Shown: positions 7,383 to 11,785 of the stretch, piece by piece
Layout of the letters: each line of letters starts with the position of its first letter
Position numbering within the stretch: the stretch's first letter is position 1
From: Halobacteriales archaeon SW_9_67_24
GTDB taxonomy: Archaea; Halobacteriota; Halobacteria; Halobacteriales; Halococcaceae
Assembly: GCA_003022685.1 (NCBI GenBank)
Contig: PXSV01000176.1
Coordinates: 1 to 11,785, forward strand
Direction of reading: 5' to 3'
DNA: 11,785 bases
Notes under the pieces: generated by a model
Seen by the model: the letters and a program-made list of their open reading frames with translations, nothing else
The model's database searches: none
What the model was told of the DNA's origin: nothing
Position numbers and translations under genes: made by a program

Positions 7383-8315
7383 ATGCCCTCCCACACTCGT
7401 TCGGTGGCCGTGATCGCGCTCGCCTTCCTCGTTGTGCTCGCCGGCTGTGGCGGTCTCGGCGGTAGCGCCGGCGGCGGCGCGGATGGGGGCAGCGTGAACG
7501 CCAGCAGCGGCGGGCTGAACGGCGGCAGCGGTGCCGAGAGCGCCGGAGCCACCGCTGCCGCATCGGGCGGTGGCGATGCGGGCGCGGCCGACGCCGAAAC
7601 CGGCAACCAACAGGCGCTCCAGGCGAACCGGGCGACAATCAAGACGGCCCACGTCCGCCTCGAAGTCGAGAGCTTCGACACGGCCCGGGAGAACATCACG
7701 ACCGCGACCCGTCGGCTGGGCGGGTACGTGGGCGCGTCGAGCGAGTCGACCCGGGGCGAGAACGGCAACCGGACCGCCGGCCAGGTCGTCCTCCGTGTCC
7801 CGAGCCGGAACTTCTCCACGCTCTACGATCAGGTGCAGGCAACCGGCACGGTGCTGAGTGCGACCACGAACACGAGCGACGTCACCGAGCAGCTCGTCGA
7901 CCTCGAAGCCCGCCTCGAAAACCTCCGGGCGCAGCGCCAGCGCCTTCGCGATCTCTACGAGAACGCGAGCGACACCGAGGCCGTCCTCGCGGTCCAGGAA
8001 CGCCTCTCGAACACCCAATCGGAGATCGAACGGCTGGAGGCACGGCTCCAGTCGCTCGAAAACCGGATCGCCCTCTCGACGATCACGGTCGAGCTCACCG
8101 AACCCGCCGACGATCCGGTCGCCGCTGAAGCGTGGTACGACGTCGGCGTGATCGACGCCTTCGTGGACTCGATCGGCGGCGTCGTCACGACGCTCCGGGC
8201 AGCGGTCGTGGCGGTCGCGTATCTCGCGCCGTACCTCCTCGTCTTCGGCGTGCCCCTCCTGCTCGGCTATCTCGTCTACCGACGGCGGGCAACGACCTCG
8301 GCGAGCGCCGAGTGA
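7383..8315 (+). CDS. DUF4349-type membrane-anchored lipoprotein
   Basis: A 310-aa cell-surface protein. The N-terminal hydrophobic stretch (VAVIALAFLVVLAGC) ends in a lipobox with Cys22, followed by a Gly/Ser/Ala-rich linker to about residue 75. The domain starts at TIKTAHVRLEVESFDTAREN and continues with RRLGGYVGASSES, GQVVLRVPSRNFSTLYDQV, GTVLSATTNTSDVTEQLVDLEARL; then comes a coiled coil at about 170-228 (ARLENLRAQRQRLRDLY, NTQSEIERLEARLQSLE) and STITVELTEP. A C-terminal TM (about 271-298) ends in YRRRATTSASAE. That arrangement is typical of DUF4349. With a lipidated N-terminus and a C-terminal TM it is probably held to the membrane at both ends. Function is unknown; the coiled coil suggests oligomerisation. 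Start chosen at 7383 because the upstream ATG at 7356 is within the promoter and the signal peptide fits better. Confidence 0.87.
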   Translation: MPSHTRSVAVIALAFLVVLAGCGGLGGSAGGGADGGSVNASSGGLNGGSGAESAGATAAASGGGDAGAADAETGNQQALQANRATIKTAHVRLEVESFDTARENITTATRRLGGYVGASSESTRGENGNRTAGQVVLRVPSRNFSTLYDQVQATGTVLSATTNTSDVTEQLVDLEARLENLRAQRQRLRDLYENASDTEAVLAVQERLSNTQSEIERLEARLQSLENRIALSTITVELTEPADDPVAAEAWYDVGVIDAFVDSIGGVVTTLRAAVVAVAYLAPYLLVFGVPLLLGYLVYRRRATTSASAE

Positions 8316-8346
8316 AGCCAGTTCGAGGCGGTGCGGCTCAGTGGCG

Positions 8347-8354
8347 TTTTTGAT
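8347..8354 (+). promoter_or_regulatory. Candidate TATA element for the macro-domain gene
   Basis: TTTTTGAT at 22-29 nt upstream of ATG 8376, the only T-rich run in the gap. It supports the start at 8376 rather than the in-frame ATG at 8331 and implies a leaderless transcript. Confidence 0.45.
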
Positions 8355-8375
8355 CGTGGCGCTCCGGGGTCGGGT

Positions 8376-8885
8376 ATGGAGTTCGAGGTGATCCAGGGTG
8401 ACATCGCGGCCCAGCAAGCCGATGCGCTCGTGAACGCCGCCGGCACGAGCCTCGAGATGGGCTCCGGCGTGGCGGGGGCGCTCCGGCGCGGCGCGGGCGA
8501 CGACATCAATCGGGAAGCAGTCTCACAGGGGCCGATCGATCTCGGAAGGGTAGCCGTCACCGACGCCTACGACCTCGACGCCGAGCACGTGATCCACGCC
8601 GCCGCGATGCCCCATTACGGGGACGGCGAGGCCACCCCGGAGAGCATCCGGGACGCGACCCGCAACGCGCTCGAACGCGCCGACGAACTGGGATGCGAGT
8701 CGCTCGTGCTCCCCGCATTGGGGTGTGGCGTCGCCGGATTCGCCCTCCGGGACGGTGCAACGATCATCGCCGAGGCGATCGCCGACTACACCCCCGAATC
8801 GCTCGCGGACGTACGCTTGATCGGGTACAGCGACGACGAGGTCGCCGTCATCCGCGAAGCCGCGAGCGAGGCCCGTGGCGGGTGA
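8376..8885 (+). CDS. Macro-domain protein (ADP-ribose / O-acetyl-ADP-ribose binding or deacetylase)
   Basis: A 169-aa stand-alone macro domain. Visible motifs: EVIQGDIAAQQADALVNAAG, where GDI contains the Asp that contacts adenine; NAAGTSLEMGSGVAGALRRGAG, the variable catalytic and phosphate-binding loop; HVIHAAAMP; and VLPALGCGVAGFAL, the second phosphate-binding loop. Family members bind ADP-ribose and many hydrolyse O-acetyl-ADP-ribose or remove ADP-ribose from proteins or nucleic acids. The Asn at the start of the NAAG motif is retained, but the usual N-x-x-L-x-G-G-G-G-V loop is replaced by TSLEMGSGV, so activity is likely but not certain. The start at 8376 is supported by a TATA-like element and by MEFEVIQGDI being the normal first strand. 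It overlaps the next gene by 11 nt. Confidence 0.88.
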   Translation: MEFEVIQGDIAAQQADALVNAAGTSLEMGSGVAGALRRGAGDDINREAVSQGPIDLGRVAVTDAYDLDAEHVIHAAAMPHYGDGEATPESIRDATRNALERADELGCESLVLPALGCGVAGFALRDGATIIAEAIADYTPESLADVRLIGYSDDEVAVIREAASEARGG

Positions 8886-9171
8886 GAGTGATCCGGTCGC
8901 CACGCCGCCTGACGATCGTCTCGATGGCGGTTCCGATCCCACCGACTCGGCACCATCGTCCGTTCCGGAAGCAACCGCCGATCCCGAGGTGTGCCCGGTC
9001 TGTGACGTCGCGTACGATTCGGTGTCGGTCCACGACGCGGGTCTCCTCGTGAACCTGCTCGACAACGAGCGCTACCGACGGGTGTGTTTCGAGCCGATCG
9101 CCGCGGCCGACGGTACGCCGCTCGTCCGGTTCTACCACCACACGCACGGTCAGGCGACGCTCGACCGCTGA
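8875..9171 (+). CDS. Small Cys/His-containing conserved-looking protein, function unknown
   Basis: A 98-aa protein starting with GTG at 8875, inside the macro-domain gene and out of its frame; a GAGCGAGG-like run precedes it. The first 38 residues are acidic, Pro/Ser/Thr-rich and probably disordered. The ordered part begins at EVCPVCDVAYDSVSVHDAG, with a zinc-knuckle-like Cys40-x-x-Cys43, then LLVNLLDNERYRRVCFEP with Cys71, and RFYHHTHGQATLD with His88, His89 and His91. Cys40, Cys43 and Cys71 plus a His could make one zinc site; this is inference. I recognise it only as the kind of short Cys-x-x-Cys protein common in haloarchaea and cannot name the family. The 11-nt overlap implies translational coupling with the macro protein and hence a linked role. 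A later start cannot be excluded. Confidence 0.7.
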   Translation: MAGESDPVATPPDDRLDGGSDPTDSAPSSVPEATADPEVCPVCDVAYDSVSVHDAGLLVNLLDNERYRRVCFEPIAAADGTPLVRFYHHTHGQATLDR

Positions 9172-9180
9172 ACGCGCCGC

Positions 9181-9194
9181 CACGGCGAGCCGTG
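9181..9194. terminator. Perfect hairpin between convergent genes
   Basis: CACGGC-GA-GCCGTG is a six-pair palindrome lying wholly within the 30-nt gap between the stops of the Cys/His protein gene and the aldo/keto reductase gene. It has no following T-run, so by archaeal rules it is a weak terminator candidate; it may simply limit read-through on both strands. Confidence 0.3.
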
Positions 9195-9201
9195 AGTGTC
9201 G

Positions 9202-10179
9202 CTACGTGTGGCCCGAGACTCGCACCGGCTCGTAGGGTTCTTCGAGGTACTCGATATCGCTCTCGGCGAGCGAGATGTCGAGCGCCGAGACCGCCTGTTC
9301 GAGGTGTTCGACGCTCGTCGTGCCGACGATCGGTGCGTCGACCCACTCCTTGTGGAGGAGCCACGACAGCGCGATCTGGGCCATCGTCGCGTCCTTCTCG
9401 GCGGCGAGCTCCTTGACGCGCTCGTTGATCGCCTGGCCGCCACCCTCGCGGTAGGGGTGTTCGTAGAGATACTCCTCACTCGCGCCGCGTGCGGTGGCGT
9501 CGATTTCCTCGTGTGGCCTGGCGAGATAGCCGCGCGCGAGCGGACTCCACGGGATCACGCCGACGTCTTCCTTCTTGCAGAGCGGCAGCATCTCGCGCTC
9601 CTCCTCGCGGTAGACGAGATTGTAATGGTTCTGCATCGTCTGGAAGCGTTCGAGGGCCGCCGAGTGGCTGGTGTGGAGCGCGTCGGCGAACTGGTGGGCC
9701 CACATCGATGAGCCGCCGATGTAACGCACTTTCCCGCGGCGTACGGCGTCGTCGAGCGCGCCGAGCGTCGCCTCGATCGGTACATCGTCGTCCCAGCGAT
9801 GGGTCTGATAGAGGTCGATGGTATCCATCCCGAGTCTATCGAGGCTGTTTTCGAGTTCTTGCTCGATGGCCTTACGTGAAAGTCCCTGGGCGTTCGTGTT
9901 GTCGTCGTCCATCGGATGGAAGACCTTGGTGGCGACCACCGGCCAGTCGCGGTCGTACCCCGCGAGGGCGTTGCCGAGCACCCGTTCGGACTCGCCGCGG
10001 GAGTACATGTTCGCAGTGTCGAAGAAGTTGATCCCGAGATCGATCGCGCGCTCGATGATTGCCTCGCTCTCCTCTTCGTCAAGCACCCAATCGCGCCACT
10101 CGGGGCTCCCGAAGCTCATGCAACCGAGGCAGATCCGGCTGACTTCCATCCCCGTCGAGCCGAGGGTCGTGTACTCCAT
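9202..10179 (-). CDS. Aldo/keto reductase, NADPH-dependent oxidoreductase family
   Basis: A 325-aa (beta/alpha)8-barrel enzyme expected to reduce aldehydes or ketones with NAD(P)H. The family start MEYTTLGSTGMEVSRICLGCMSFG is clear. The catalytic tetrad is complete: Asp54 and Tyr59 in NFFDTANMYSRGESERVLG, Lys85 in VVATKVF and His127 in LYQTHRWD. Further family blocks are VRYIGGSS, PWSPLARGYLARP and IVGTTSVEHLEQAV near the cofactor site, and the sequence ends near the usual length of 320-335 aa. The ATG at 10179 is preferred over the in-frame ATG 15 nt upstream (10194) because the protein family begins here and the TATA-like element at 10202-10211 is properly spaced only for this start. The physiological substrate cannot be told from sequence. 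Transcribed alone, divergent from the small SRPBCC gene. Confidence 0.92.
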   Translation of the reverse strand: MEYTTLGSTGMEVSRICLGCMSFGSPEWRDWVLDEEESEAIIERAIDLGINFFDTANMYSRGESERVLGNALAGYDRDWPVVATKVFHPMDDDNTNAQGLSRKAIEQELENSLDRLGMDTIDLYQTHRWDDDVPIEATLGALDDAVRRGKVRYIGGSSMWAHQFADALHTSHSAALERFQTMQNHYNLVYREEEREMLPLCKKEDVGVIPWSPLARGYLARPHEEIDATARGASEEYLYEHPYREGGGQAINERVKELAAEKDATMAQIALSWLLHKEWVDAPIVGTTSVEHLEQAVSALDISLAESDIEYLEEPYEPVRVSGHT

Positions 10180-10201
10180 GATAGCTCCGCGCACGGCAAG
10201 C

Positions 10202-10211
10202 GCAAAAAGCT
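10202..10211 (-). promoter_or_regulatory. Candidate TATA element for the aldo/keto reductase gene
   Basis: On the minus strand AGCTTTTTGC lies 23-32 nt upstream of ATG 10179. The same A/T-rich patch, read on plus as AAAAAGCTATG, is about 38-48 nt before the divergent SRPBCC start and could serve that gene with a short leader. The two divergent promoters probably overlap here. Confidence 0.45.
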
Positions 10212-10251
10212 ATGCCGCGACAGTGAGTGCCAGGTATAGAGTCCCAGCGTC

Positions 10252-10659
10252 ATGAACCGTCCCACCATCGAGCGCACATCCGACGGTCCCCGGCTCGTCG
10301 TTGCGCGCGAGATCGCCGCCGCCCCCGACGTTGCGTGGTGCGTACTCACCGATACCCATCGGTGGCCGGAGTGGGGACCGTCGGTCGTCGGCGTCGCGTC
10401 CGAGGATCAGTTCGTTCGGCGGGGAACGCGCGGTCACGTTCGCACCGTCGGCGGGCTCGAACTCCCCTTCCGGGTGACCGAGTGTAGCGATCGCCGCTGG
10501 ACGTGGCGGGTCGCGGGCGTGCCGGCGACCGGCCACCGAGTCGAACCCCTGGAAACCGGCTGTCGCGTCGTGTTCGAGATCCCGCCCCTCGCAGCCCCGT
10601 ACGCGCTCGTTTGTCGGCGCGCACTCGGAACTATCGAGCGACTCACGGAGAACGCGTGA
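10252..10659 (+). CDS. SRPBCC (START/Bet v1-like) family protein
   Basis: A 135-aa small helix-grip protein. The opening strand and helix pattern (RLVVAREIAAAPDVAWCVLTDTHRWPEWGPSVVGV) is the standard SRPBCC/polyketide-cyclase-like start, with the W-P-E-W motif after the first helix. Alternating strands follow (GTRGHVRTVGGLELPFRVTE, RRWTWRVAG, GCRVVFEIPP), and the C-terminal helix (ALVCRRALGTIERLTEN) closes the ligand pocket. Such proteins bind hydrophobic ligands; whether this one is an enzyme, carrier or toxin-like module cannot be said. It is from a different branch from the SRPBCC gene at 11056: little resemblance beyond the fold. It is divergent from the aldo/keto reductase (72-nt gap) and converges on the zinc-finger gene (31-nt gap). 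No ribosome binding site is seen. Confidence 0.78.
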   Translation: MNRPTIERTSDGPRLVVAREIAAAPDVAWCVLTDTHRWPEWGPSVVGVASEDQFVRRGTRGHVRTVGGLELPFRVTECSDRRWTWRVAGVPATGHRVEPLETGCRVVFEIPPLAAPYALVCRRALGTIERLTENA

Positions 10660-10690
10660 GCGGCACACTAGAGGGCTGTGGCGCGCCTAA

Positions 10691-10927
10691 CTACTGCTCG
10701 ACGAGAAGGACGTCGCTTACCGAGTGGAGATCCGCTTCGAGTCCTGTGCCGTCGCAGTTCTCGGTCGGACACGAGAACTGCCACCCGTCCGTTGTCGCCG
10801 TTCGCTCCGGAAAGCGCTCGCCACAGACCTCGCAGAACAGCTGCTCCGCCGAGCAGCCGTCGCGGTGGAGTTCGAGTTCGAGTTCGCTCGTGAACGTCCG
10901 CTTGCAGTTCCGGCAAGTGTCGGTCAT
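10691..10927 (-). CDS. Small two-site zinc-finger protein
   Basis: A 78-aa protein with two apparent zinc sites. The first is a C2HC-like finger: Cys5-x-x-Cys8, then His21-x-x-x-Cys25 in CRNCKRTFTSELELELHRDGC, resembling a classical C2H2 finger with Cys in the last position. The second uses Cys32-x-x-Cys35 (CEVCGERFPE) and Cys53-x4-Cys58 (FSCPTENCDG), a four-Cys ribbon. The tail GLEADLHSVSDVLLVEQ is acidic. Proteins of this size and pattern are common in haloarchaea and are usually thought to contact nucleic acid or protein partners; the exact role is unknown. The start is supported by a well-placed TATATC box and no ribosome binding site. Not part of an operon. Confidence 0.82.
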   Translation of the reverse strand: MTDTCRNCKRTFTSELELELHRDGCSAEQLFCEVCGERFPERTATTDGWQFSCPTENCDGTGLEADLHSVSDVLLVEQ

Positions 10928-10950
10928 ACTTGCCGAATCATCGCCCAGGG

Positions 10951-10957
10951 ATATATC
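10951..10957 (-). promoter_or_regulatory. TATA element for the zinc-finger gene
   Basis: On the minus strand GATATAT, 24-30 nt upstream of ATG 10927, is the clearest TATA match in the window. It indicates a leaderless transcript. Confidence 0.55.
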
Positions 10958-11055
10958 AGCACCGCTTTTGGACGAACGGTCAACACGATGACGAGGGCAG
11001 TGAAACGGCGCGTGCCGACCGCGGGGTTTTGGGTCCCCCGGCTCTCAGTGAACGC

Positions 11056-11535
11056 ATGCCCACGTTCGAGCGTGAGACCTACGTGCGCGCACCGTTCGAC
11101 GACGTCTGGCGGTTCCACTCGACGCTCGACGGGTTGGAGGCGCTGACGCCGCGCTTCATGAATCTCCGGGTGGAGTCCACGCGCGGGTCGGACGGCGAGC
11201 CCGATCCCGACGTGCTGGAGGCGGGTGCGGAGGCCGACCTCTCGATGCGGCCGGGCGGCGTCGGTCCGCGCCAGCGCTGGACGACGAGGATCATCGAACG
11301 CACGGAGGAGGACGGGGCGGGTCTGTTCCGTGACGAGATGATCGACGGGCCGTTCCAGCGCTGGGTCCACACCCACAGCTTCTACGCCGACGGCGGCGGG
11401 ACGCACGTCCGCGACCGGGTGGAGTACCGGCTCCCCTTTGGAGATCTCGGACGGCTGGCCGGCCCGTTCGCGGTCGTGGGATTCGAACCGATGTTCCAGT
11501 ATCGCCACCGCGAGACCAGGCGACGACTGGAATAA
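11056..11535 (+). CDS. SRPBCC family (cyclase/dehydrase-like) protein, full copy
   Basis: A 159-aa helix-grip protein. Landmarks: MPTFERETYVRAPFDDVWRF, with the first strand and helix; STLDGLEALTPRFMNLRVES; GGVGPRQRWTTRIIERTE; LFRDEMIDGPFQRWVHTHSF; GTHVRDRVEYRLPFGDLGRL; and FEPMFQYRHRETRRRLE. These match a haloarchaeal SRPBCC group I know as cyclase/dehydrase-like proteins, often found near a TIGR01777-type epimerase; no such neighbour is in the window. The ligand is unknown. A GGTTTTGGG run about 25-33 nt upstream of the ATG is a weak TATA-like candidate. The last 178 nt of the gene and the following 14 nt are repeated in inverted orientation immediately downstream, so the gene ends inside a long inverted repeat and faces its own duplicate. 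It lies 128 nt from the divergent zinc-finger gene. Confidence 0.85.
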   Translation: MPTFERETYVRAPFDDVWRFHSTLDGLEALTPRFMNLRVESTRGSDGEPDPDVLEAGAEADLSMRPGGVGPRQRWTTRIIERTEEDGAGLFRDEMIDGPFQRWVHTHSFYADGGGTHVRDRVEYRLPFGDLGRLAGPFAVVGFEPMFQYRHRETRRRLE

Positions 11536-11549
11536 CACCCACATTTTGC

Positions 11550-11593
11550 CAGCGAGCGAGCAAGCGACCGCAGGGAGCGAACGAGTGAGCGTA
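11550..11593. other. 44-nt purine-rich centre of the inverted repeat, possible shared terminator region
   Basis: The segment between the arms is built from GAGCGA/GCGAGC-like tetramer-based units: GAGCGAGCAAGCGACCG, then a short CAGG, then GAGCGAACGAGTGAGCG, which resemble each other as direct repeats. It is flanked on both sides by the identical ACATTTTGC ends of the arms, giving a short T-run at the end of each gene's transcript. From memory, GAGCGA-type sequences are common between haloarchaeal genes; I could not check this. Confidence 0.4.
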
Positions 11594-11607
11594 GCAAAAT
11601 GTGGGTG

Positions 11608-11785
11608 TTATTCCAGTCGTCGCCTGGTCTCGCGGTGGCGATACCGGAACATCGGTTCGAATCCCACGACCGCGAACGGGCCGGCCAGCCGCCTGAGATC
11701 GCCGAAGGGGAGCTGGTACTCCACCCGATCGCGGACGTGCGTCCCGCCGCCGTCGGCGTAGAAGCTGTGGGTATGAATCCAGCGC
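11608..11785 (-). CDS. SRPBCC family protein, second copy (3' part only; 5' end beyond window)
   Basis: The C-terminal 58 residues of a paralogue of the 11056 gene, in tail-to-tail orientation: RWIHTHSFYADGGGTHVRD, RVEYQLPFGDLRRLAGPF and FEPMFRYRHRETRRRLE, ending at the TAA at 11608-11610. Relative to the full copy eight codons differ: four silently (CAC/CAT, GAC/GAT, TTT/TTC, GGA/GGC) and four with replacements (V to I, R to Q, G to R, Q to R). Six of the ten base differences fall at third codon positions, and the frame is intact. The copy is therefore probably coding, or was until recently, rather than random debris. Whether the gene is complete beyond the right edge is unknown. Function as for the full copy; ligand unknown. 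Confidence 0.75.
   Translation of the reverse strand, partial: RWIHTHSFYADGGGTHVRDRVEYQLPFGDLRRLAGPFAVVGFEPMFRYRHRETRRRLE

Larger units (their letters stand above)
11358..11785. repeat. Long gapless inverted repeat, tail-to-tail duplication of an SRPBCC gene
   Basis: The left arm 11358-11549 and right arm 11594-11785 are reverse complements over 192 nt with no gaps and ten mismatches, about 95% identity. Mismatched left-arm positions are 11365, 11367, 11370, 11415, 11429, 11439, 11442, 11449, 11451 and 11498. The innermost 51 nt (11499-11549 and 11594-11644) are perfect and include the last codons, the TAA stops and 14 nt beyond. The right arm continues past the window, so true arm length is unknown. 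The axis lies between 11571 and 11572. No transposase, terminal repeat or target-site duplication is visible. Confidence 0.95.

Noticed and set aside
6786..8417. A 543-codon open frame on the minus strand
   Set aside because: It is a shadow of high GC with strong third-position bias opposite the VOC, DUF4349 and macro genes. Its translation has no domain and is Arg/Asp/Gly-biased, whereas the plus-strand genes show clear motifs.
11550..11593. Reading the repeated GAGCGA units as a CRISPR-like array
   Set aside because: Units are only about 17 nt, there is no constant repeat with unique spacers, and no cas genes are present.
11358..11785. Insertion sequence with long terminal inverted repeats
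   Set aside because: The arms are coding sequence of the SRPBCC gene and only 44 nt lie between them, with no room for a transposase.

Overview
The window looks like a piece of a haloarchaeal (class Halobacteria) chromosome. It is very GC-rich, its proteins are rich in Asp and Glu, its exported proteins carry twin-arginine signals and Ala-Gly-Cys lipoboxes, and several genes have a TATA-like element 22-31 nt upstream of the ATG with no ribosome binding site, as expected for leaderless haloarchaeal transcripts. Several families (the 2-TM/double-RCK channel, DUF3179, the DUF4349-type lipoprotein, the macro-domain protein with a short Cys-rich partner) are familiar from that group. The genus cannot be fixed from sequence alone; every family name here is from memory and was not searched.

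Layout. Positions 1-2439 (minus) hold a large Tat-exported right-handed beta-helix surface protein. It ends in tandem modules of 83-88 residues and runs off the left edge. Its signal peptide and body lie in different frames, so it is scored as a pseudogene or a sequence error. Positions 2779-4401 (plus) encode a two-TM potassium channel with two RCK domains. Positions 4454-5553 (minus) hold a DUF3179 lipoprotein, also broken by a frame change and lacking its conserved middle segment. Divergent from it is a two-gene operon, 5653-6884 (plus): a thioredoxin-like lipoprotein and a CcdA-type membrane reductant carrier. Then on plus come a small VOC-fold protein (6924-7274), a DUF4349-type anchored lipoprotein (7383-8315), a macro-domain protein (8376-8885) and an overlapping small Cys/His protein (8875-9171). 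An aldo/keto reductase (9202-10179, minus) is divergent from a small SRPBCC protein (10252-10659, plus), which converges on a 78-aa zinc-finger protein (10691-10927, minus).

The right end is the most unusual part. An SRPBCC gene (11056-11535, plus) is followed, tail to tail, by a second copy of its own 3' end on the minus strand (11608-11785, cut by the window edge). The two make an inverted repeat with arms of at least 192 nt, no gaps and ten mismatches, around a 44-nt purine-rich centre. The innermost 51 nt of each arm match perfectly and run 14 nt past the stop codons.

Functionally the window mixes cell-surface and envelope functions (beta-helix protein, DUF3179, thioredoxin/CcdA, DUF4349), potassium homeostasis, and small soluble enzymes or ligand-binding folds. 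The only strong operon calls are thioredoxin/CcdA (ATGA overlap) and macro/Cys-His protein (11-nt overlap). I found no RNA genes, CRISPR arrays, transposases or integrases.
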